Shown piece after piece: positions 30,831 through 34,540 of a DNA stretch of 34,540 nucleotides; positions within the stretch are counted from its first letter, which is position 1; every line of letters starts with the position of its first letter. Source of the DNA: CAZJGG01 sp964545475 (lineage in GTDB: Bacteria; Bacillota; Clostridia; Lachnospirales; JAISER01). A program made the position numbers and the translations under genes. The notes beneath the pieces are model-generated. The model made no database searches. It had not been told where the DNA came from and worked only from the letters and a program-made list of their open reading frames with translations. The stretch lies in NCBI GenBank assembly GCA_964545475.1, contig CAZJGG010000030.1, positions 1 to 34,540 of the forward strand, given 5' to 3'.

Positions 30831-32051
30831 TTACTCATACATAAATGCAATAATTATTTCAGAAGGGCTTATACTTTGAATCTCTTTGCAGAAATTTAAT
30901 ACTCTTTCAATATTTGTTTCACTATGGAACTGCCTGAACCATAAAGCTATAATATTTCTTAAGGAATGTTCGTCAAACTTACCCATTTCCGCATGAACAG
31001 CCGCAATAAACATTTGAATCATAAGTGTCATTATTATTATTTTCAGAAACCTGGTTTTTACCGTCAAATCTGGTTTGGTTTTAGCTTCACTAAACAGCTG
31101 AGTGACGACTAAGTAACTAAGCAAATTAACAAAAATATATTCGTTTTCTTTAATATATTTCTCTAAGAATGAAAAAATAGAGTTTACAATTTTCATATTC
31201 CAGTCTTCGTTTTTGCAATTTTCTTCTATGCTTTTTATGATCTCGTGCATCTTTTTATTTTTTACTGTATTAGCTTTTGAATCAATTGAAATAGCCCTTA
31301 AAATTAGCCAAGCAGCGGCAAAAAGACTATAACGCTCATTGGTGGATTTAAACTTCGCCTTTGCAAGTTTTTCAAAAATTTGGGTATCATTAACATATAA
31401 CAAATAGCTTTTTGTTATTTCATTAATATCTTTAGGGGTTACATCTTCTTGCTGGCAAACTGTATTAAATTTTTCCGTTGCAAGGCTCATTATTGCAATT
31501 TTTTGCCACAAATTTGCCACATCGGCATGCAAAATATCTAAGTAAAAATCTCTTATTTTTTCGTAAACCGCTTCAATAGGCTCGAAATCACCCTCTTGTA
31601 CCGTAAATACAGCTTTTTTATTTTTTATTTCAACTTTTCTATTATTTAATAGCGTATGCTTAACTGCTTCACTGCATGAAAGCATATTAAAGTCTATTAC
31701 AGTTTTATTAAGCCTAGTTCTAAACCTTGGATATGTTCTGCAAATATGAGGCAAATATTCTACACCGAAATATCTTTGAATTTTACATAAGCCTGAAGGT
31801 GTTAAAAATTTACACCATTGTTCTTCATCTAAAATAAATTTTCTTAATCCTTTTTCGTTCGGCTCCGAAATGTTTTCTTTTAATTCCTCTTTAATTTCAT
31901 TGTCAACCGAAATAAGCTTGCTATATATATCTTCGGTTATACTTATTGTCCAAGTATGACAGCAGCTATCGTCGCATAACTCTCCGGTGCATGCAAAGTC
32001 TGAATACCCTGTAATCTCTGCAATATGCTCCTTGTATTTGTACTTATTCAT
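30831..32051 (-). CDS. fliB: FliB-like flagellin lysine-N-methylase
   Basis: A 406-residue protein with the FliB Cys pattern: Cys21, Cys26, Cys30-Cys31 then W34 (CTGELCDDSCCHTW), EEQWCKFLTPSGLCKIQ (Cys80, Cys89) and LPHICRTYPRF (Cys104). FliB methylates lysines of flagellin in Salmonella and relatives occur in many Clostridia. The Cys cluster suggests a metal or iron-sulfur centre. AGGAGG precedes the ATG. No flagellin or flagellar gene is in the window, so the target may be elsewhere or not flagellin. Confidence 0.82.
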   Translation of the reverse strand: MNKYKYKEHIAEITGYSDFACTGELCDDSCCHTWTISITEDIYSKLISVDNEIKEELKENISEPNEKGLRKFILDEEQWCKFLTPSGLCKIQRYFGVEYLPHICRTYPRFRTRLNKTVIDFNMLSCSEAVKHTLLNNRKVEIKNKKAVFTVQEGDFEPIEAVYEKIRDFYLDILHADVANLWQKIAIMSLATEKFNTVCQQEDVTPKDINEITKSYLLYVNDTQIFEKLAKAKFKSTNERYSLFAAAWLILRAISIDSKANTVKNKKMHEIIKSIEENCKNEDWNMKIVNSIFSFLEKYIKENEYIFVNLLSYLVVTQLFSEAKTKPDLTVKTRFLKIIIMTLMIQMFIAAVHAEMGKFDEHSLRNIIALWFRQFHSETNIERVLNFCKEIQSISPSEIIIAFMYE

Positions 32052-32140
32052 TAAGAGCCTCCTATTATTTAACCAAAATTTTATTGCACGTTTTTAAATA
32101 TTTTACTATAATGATTAAAAAAGGTAAAGGAAAAGTTGTT

Positions 32141-32596
32141 ATGGAAATTGAACGAAAATTTTTATTGGACAAATTACCATTTGAATTAGACAGTTTTGAA
32201 CACCTTAATATTTTGCAGGGTTATATTAGCACCGACCCTACCATAAGGCTCAGAAGGCAAAACGATACTTGTATCCTTACCGTTAAAGGCTCAGGTCTTA
32301 TGGCTAAAGAAGAATTTGAACTTGAAATTAATTTAATACAGTTTGAAAATCTCTGGAAAAAGGTTGAAGGCGGTATAATAAGAAAGAAAAGATATTTAGT
32401 TCCTATAGAAAACGGTTATACGTCGGAAATTGACATTTACGAAAACAAGGAGTTAGAGGGGCTTTTAACAGTGGAGGTTGAATTTGACACTGTTCTGGAG
32501 GCTGAAAGCTTTAACCCGCCTAACTGGTTCGGAATTGATGTTACAAGTGATAGGCGATATAAAAATACCAATTTATCGAAGCTTGTACGAAAATAA
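32141..32596 (+). CDS. CYTH-domain protein (triphosphate-binding tunnel fold)
   Basis: A 151-residue protein beginning MEIERKFLL, the ExExK signature of the CYTH superfamily (tripolyphosphatases, thiamine triphosphatases, class IV adenylate cyclases). Further tunnel residues are IRLRRQND, LTVKG, EFELEI and LTVEVEF, ordered as in the family. I chose ATG 32141, because it gives the canonical N-terminus and follows an AAAGG-type SD; ATG 32084 has none. Most likely an inorganic tri/polyphosphatase. It is divergent from the FliB-like gene. Confidence 0.9.
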   Translation: MEIERKFLLDKLPFELDSFEHLNILQGYISTDPTIRLRRQNDTCILTVKGSGLMAKEEFELEINLIQFENLWKKVEGGIIRKKRYLVPIENGYTSEIDIYENKELEGLLTVEVEFDTVLEAESFNPPNWFGIDVTSDRRYKNTNLSKLVRK

Positions 32597-32597
32597 A

Positions 32598-32640
32598 TAT
32601 AACGGGCAGAACAATGTTAATGTAATGCCCGTTATATTTT
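32598..32640 (+). terminator. Terminator after the CYTH gene
   Basis: A perfect stem ATAACGGGCA (32599-32608) / TGCCCGTTAT (32626-32635), extended by one further pair, encloses a 17-nt loop and is followed by TTTT. It lies 3 nt after the stop codon. Confidence 0.85.
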
Positions 32641-32646
32641 AAACTT

Positions 32647-32690
32647 AAAACCTGTGTTCAATAAGCTGTTGCCCGACTTTGAACACTGGT
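32647..32690 (-). terminator. Terminator after the epimerase gene
   Basis: On the minus strand CCAGTGTTCAA pairs with TTGAACACAGG (GTGTTCAA at 32654-32661 and TTGAACAC at 32679-32686 on plus), followed by TTTT. It lies just past the epimerase stop, convergent with the CYTH terminator. Confidence 0.72.
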
Positions 32691-32692
32691 TC

Positions 32693-33817
32693 TTATTTTC
32701 TCCAAACCATTTCGTTAACAATTTTTGTATAACTTGCAATAAGCTTTACAACTTTTGCAGAAACATTAATGTCTTGATAATCGGGTACTTTAGCAACAAT
32801 TTCATTTTTAGCCGCCATATTTGAAGCCAGCTCTATCGCCTGCAAAATATGTTTGTAAACTATCCCCCCAATTATAATTGATCCCTTATCAAGCACTTCC
32901 GGTCTCTCCGTAGACGTTCTTATTAAAACTGCTGGAAAGTCCAGTATAGCACTTTCTTCGGACAACGTTCCGCTATCAGATAAAACGCAGAAAGCGTTTT
33001 TTTGCAAATGATTATATTCCGTAAAACTAAACGGCTTCATTGATTGTACAAGAGGATGAAACTTGAAATCTCTTAATTCAATGAACTTCATGCTTCTTGG
33101 ATGAACCGAATATATTACCGGCATACCATAAGCCTCTGCAATTCTGTTTATAGCCGTCATTAACGATATAAAGTGAACTTCGTTATCTATATTTTCTTCT
33201 CTGTGGGCGGAAACAACAATAAAATTTTTAGTGCTAAGCGAAAGCTTTTCTAGTATATCGCTTTGCTCAATTTTGTTTTTATTTTTAAGCAAAACTTCCG
33301 TCATTGGTGATCCTGTTACGAATATATATTTACTTTCTATGCCTTCCGCTATTAAGTTCCGACGGGAATGTTCTGTATAAGTAAGGTTTACATCAGCCAA
33401 ATGGTCAACAAGTTTACGGTTTATTTCCTCTGGCACATTCGGGTCAAAACATCTGTTCCCTGCCTCCATATGAAAAACCGGAATTTTCAGCCGCTTTGCA
33501 GAAAGAGTTGAAAGGGCTGAATTTGTATCTCCTAAAACAAGAAGCGCATCCGGCATAATATCGCTAAGCAGCTTGTAGGACTTTGATATAATATTCCCAA
33601 TTGTTTCTCCAACACTACCTGTTGCGCAGTCTAAATAATAGTCCGGGGTTCTTAAGTTCAAATCCTTAAAAAATATTTCATTTAAATTATAATCCCAGTT
33701 TTGCCCTGTATGAACTAAAATATGTTCAAAATAATTGTCGCAGGTTTTTATAACTTCTGAAAGCCTAATGATTTCAGGTCTTGTACCTATAATTGTTACT
33801 AACTTTAATTTTTCCAC
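32693..33817 (-). CDS. UDP-N-acetyl sugar 2-epimerase (FnlC/CapG/WbjD-like)
   Basis: A 374-residue non-hydrolysing 2-epimerase. It starts VTIIGTRPEIIRLS, has VLGDTNSAL (Asp97) and HMEAGNRCFDPNVPEEINR (116-134), then SGTLSEESAIL and IRTSTERPE near the end. The MEAGNRCFD variant is typical of the FnlC/CapG/WbjD group that makes UDP-N-acetyl-L-fucosamine, rather than WecB, which normally has HVEAGLR. WecB remains possible. Starts with GTG after AGGAGG. Other genes of that sugar pathway (FnlA/FnlB type) are not in the window, so it stands alone here. Confidence 0.85.
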   Translation of the reverse strand: MEKLKLVTIIGTRPEIIRLSEVIKTCDNYFEHILVHTGQNWDYNLNEIFFKDLNLRTPDYYLDCATGSVGETIGNIISKSYKLLSDIMPDALLVLGDTNSALSTLSAKRLKIPVFHMEAGNRCFDPNVPEEINRKLVDHLADVNLTYTEHSRRNLIAEGIESKYIFVTGSPMTEVLLKNKNKIEQSDILEKLSLSTKNFIVVSAHREENIDNEVHFISLMTAINRIAEAYGMPVIYSVHPRSMKFIELRDFKFHPLVQSMKPFSFTEYNHLQKNAFCVLSDSGTLSEESAILDFPAVLIRTSTERPEVLDKGSIIIGGIVYKHILQAIELASNMAAKNEIVAKVPDYQDINVSAKVVKLIASYTKIVNEMVWRK

Positions 33818-33870
33818 GAAACTTCCTCCTATTTTCTCTTCAAATTCAAACCGTTAAAGCTGCCTTGCTT

Positions 33871-33971
33871 ATACTGTTTCCAATTAGATATGGGGACAAA
33901 ATATTGATGAACGTGTTTGAATAATACACGTTCATCAATATTTTGTCTTTTAATTGAATTGGAAACAGTAT
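33871..33971. repeat. 101-bp nested palindrome (possible MITE or REP-like element)
   Basis: Outer arms ATACTGTTTCCAATT (33871-33885) and AATTGGAAACAGTAT (33957-33971) are perfect complements. Inside, a 22-bp perfect inverted repeat (33895-33916 with 33926-33947, beginning GACAAAATATTGATG) surrounds a 9-nt loop. The two stems are separated by short AT-rich bulges. No open frame is present. It does not have a T-run and is too long for an ordinary terminator. Confidence 0.85.
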
Positions 33972-34095
33972 TAACTCACATTACATTATATTAATATGAG
34001 TTCAACCCGGTGAAAACTTAGCTGAATATTGATAGAAATTACGGTCTTTTATAATATTTATCAATATCACTGTTGAATATAAAAATATTTAGAAA

Positions 34096-34145
34096 ACGTG
34101 CCATCATTACAATATTTTATCCGCATCGCTATTTGGAAACAGTAT
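34096..34145. repeat. Degenerate half-copy of the palindrome
   Basis: ACGTGCCATCATTACAATAT (34096-34115), TTTATCCGC and then TTTGGAAACAGTAT (34132-34145) follow the same order as the right half of the 33871-33971 element (ACGTTCATCAATATTTTGTC ... ATTGGAAACAGTAT). The match is partial, with insertions. I see no corresponding left half. Confidence 0.45.
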
Positions 34146-34152
34146 TAAGTGT

Positions 34153-34180
34153 AACACATTAATTTCTAAAGCATATACTA
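34153..34180 (+). promoter_or_regulatory. Possible mother-cell sigma (E/K) promoter of the collagen-like gene
   Basis: AAC (34153-34155), 16 nt, CATATACTA (34172-34180) resembles the sigma-K (CATAnnnTA) and sigma-E (CATACAnT) -10 pattern with an appropriate -35. It would give a leader of about 165 nt. Sporulation control would fit a collagen-like exosporium protein. The motif is short and such matches occur by chance in AT-rich DNA. Confidence 0.3.
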
Positions 34181-34355
34181 GAAATAGGACATGTTTTTAT
34201 AAAATTAATACATTAAAGATTTATAGACATAGCTATATTTACATGTACTATTGATAAACTATAGTTCAGCATTTGCTGAATTTTGAATATTTGATACTGT
34301 TCTATTATTTACTAAGATAAAAAAACAAACATACTAAGGAGGTAATTTAATTTTT

Positions 34356-34540
34356 ATGAGTAATTCTTATCATGATATAGACGACGATTGTTGTTCCGAT
34401 ATTCACATTCGGTGCTGTCGAGGCCCGAGTGGTCCGACCGGTCCTACTGGTCCAGCCGGTCCTACTGGCCCGACTGGCAACACTGGCCCTACTGGCCCAA
34501 CTGGCGACACCGGTCCTACTGGCCCAACTGGCGACACTGG
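34356..34540 (+). CDS. Collagen-like (GXT repeat) surface/exosporium protein, 5' part
   Basis: The reading frame from ATG 34356 gives MSNSYHDIDDDCCSDIHIRC, then CRG followed by uninterrupted Gly-X-Y triplets GPSGPTGPTGPAG, GPTGPTGNTGPTG and GPTGDTGPTG repeats to the end of the window. AAGGAGG (34336-34342) lies 13 nt upstream. Threonine at the third position is typical of BclA-like spore-surface glycoproteins and other clostridial collagen-like proteins. No signal peptide is present; the short Cys-rich leader (two Cys pairs) could serve attachment. The gene is cut by the window end. The repeat DNA is clearly richer in G and C than the neighbouring sequence. Confidence 0.88.
   Translation, partial: MSNSYHDIDDDCCSDIHIRCCRGPSGPTGPTGPAGPTGPTGNTGPTGPTGDTGPTGPTGDT
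34425..34540 (+). repeat. 9-bp collagen-triplet repeat array
   Basis: Tandem GGTCCTACT/GGCCCAACT/GGCGACACT-type 9-bp units encode Gly-Pro-Thr and Gly-Asp-Thr. A higher-order 27-bp unit (Pro-Thr, Pro-Thr, Asp/Asn-Thr) repeats from about 34459 to the window end. Such arrays change length easily by slippage. Confidence 0.85.

Larger units (their letters stand above)
33818..34355. other. 538-bp gene-free region upstream of the collagen-like gene
   Basis: I see no coding sequence on either strand. The region holds the palindromic element at 33871-33971, a degenerate relative at about 34096-34145, a possible sporulation-sigma promoter at 34153-34180, a small hairpin TTCAGC-ATTT-GCTGAA followed by TTTT (34265-34284, terminator-like, plus strand), and the collagen-gene ribosome-binding site AAGGAGG (34336-34342). 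The rest is AT-rich without recognisable features. Confidence 0.7.

Noticed and set aside
34425..34540. CRISPR-like array
   Set aside because: Units are 9/27 bp, without spacers, and encode Gly-X-Thr; it is a collagen-type coding repeat.
1..34540. rRNA, tRNA and complete transposase genes
   Set aside because: I looked for these on both strands and found none that I can support.

Overview
The window looks like chromosomal DNA of a low-GC, Gram-positive, endospore-forming anaerobe of the class Clostridia. Evidence: strong AGGAGG-type ribosome-binding sites throughout; spore-maturation genes spmA/spmB; an AbrB/SpoVT-type regulator; a collagen-like (Gly-X-Thr) surface protein of the exosporium type; ferredoxin-dependent 2-oxoacid oxidoreductase subunits; a FliB-type flagellin methylase. 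The species cannot be named from the sequence alone.

Layout. (1) 1-56 is the last codons of ychF. (2) 147-3047 (+) is a compact three-gene cassette: C5-cytosine DNA methyltransferase, polymerase-beta-type nucleotidyltransferase and a DUF262 (GmrS/ParB-like) protein. It resembles a defence locus but has no recognisable nuclease, and is the best candidate here for an undescribed system. (3) 3268-6369 (-) holds a membrane-anchored protein, thioredoxin, an orphan YesN/AraC-type response regulator and a small membrane protein. (4) 6470-7873 (+) is an unrecognised 467-residue protein whose 3' end overlaps the next operon. (5) 7848-13927 (-) is a six-gene operon read as DUF1385 (yqhQ-like), prmC, prfA, tldD, pmbA/tldE, ogt. 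(6) 13961-14712 is a toxin-antitoxin module (DUF4258 plus YgiT/MqsA-type zinc-finger protein) between two nearly identical 62-bp direct repeats, each a terminator hairpin joined to a promoter. (7) 14811-27808 (-) is a long co-oriented run. It starts with a P-loop ATPase, ferredoxin and the alpha, beta and gamma subunits of a 2-oxoacid:ferredoxin oxidoreductase. Then come two tandem pairs of XRE-cupin regulator plus AMP-forming acyl-CoA synthetase, a third acyl-CoA synthetase of another subfamily, a TIM-barrel isomerase and a YcxB-like membrane protein. A HaeIII-type restriction-modification pair and a 163-bp MITE-like inverted-repeat element sit between the two regulator/ligase pairs. (8) 27899-33817 has tadA, a DivIVA-like coiled-coil protein, spmB/spmA, an AbrB-type regulator, a FliB-like methylase, a CYTH protein and a FnlC/CapG-like UDP-sugar 2-epimerase. 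(9) 33818-34540 is a palindrome-rich intergenic region and the start of a collagen-like gene that runs off the window.

How the parts may work together. The oxidoreductase and acyl-CoA synthetases form a plausible module that interconverts carboxylic acids, acyl-CoAs and 2-oxoacids, with two cupin-containing repressor-like proteins as probable ligand sensors. The prmC-prfA pair is the release-factor methylase and its substrate. The restriction-modification pair, the methyltransferase/NTase/DUF262 cassette and the toxin-antitoxin module are accessory insertions into an otherwise housekeeping backbone. Two genes (the first methyltransferase and the YcxB-like gene) have conserved N-termini reaching past every ATG/GTG/TTG in frame, which suggests AUU initiation or start-codon loss.
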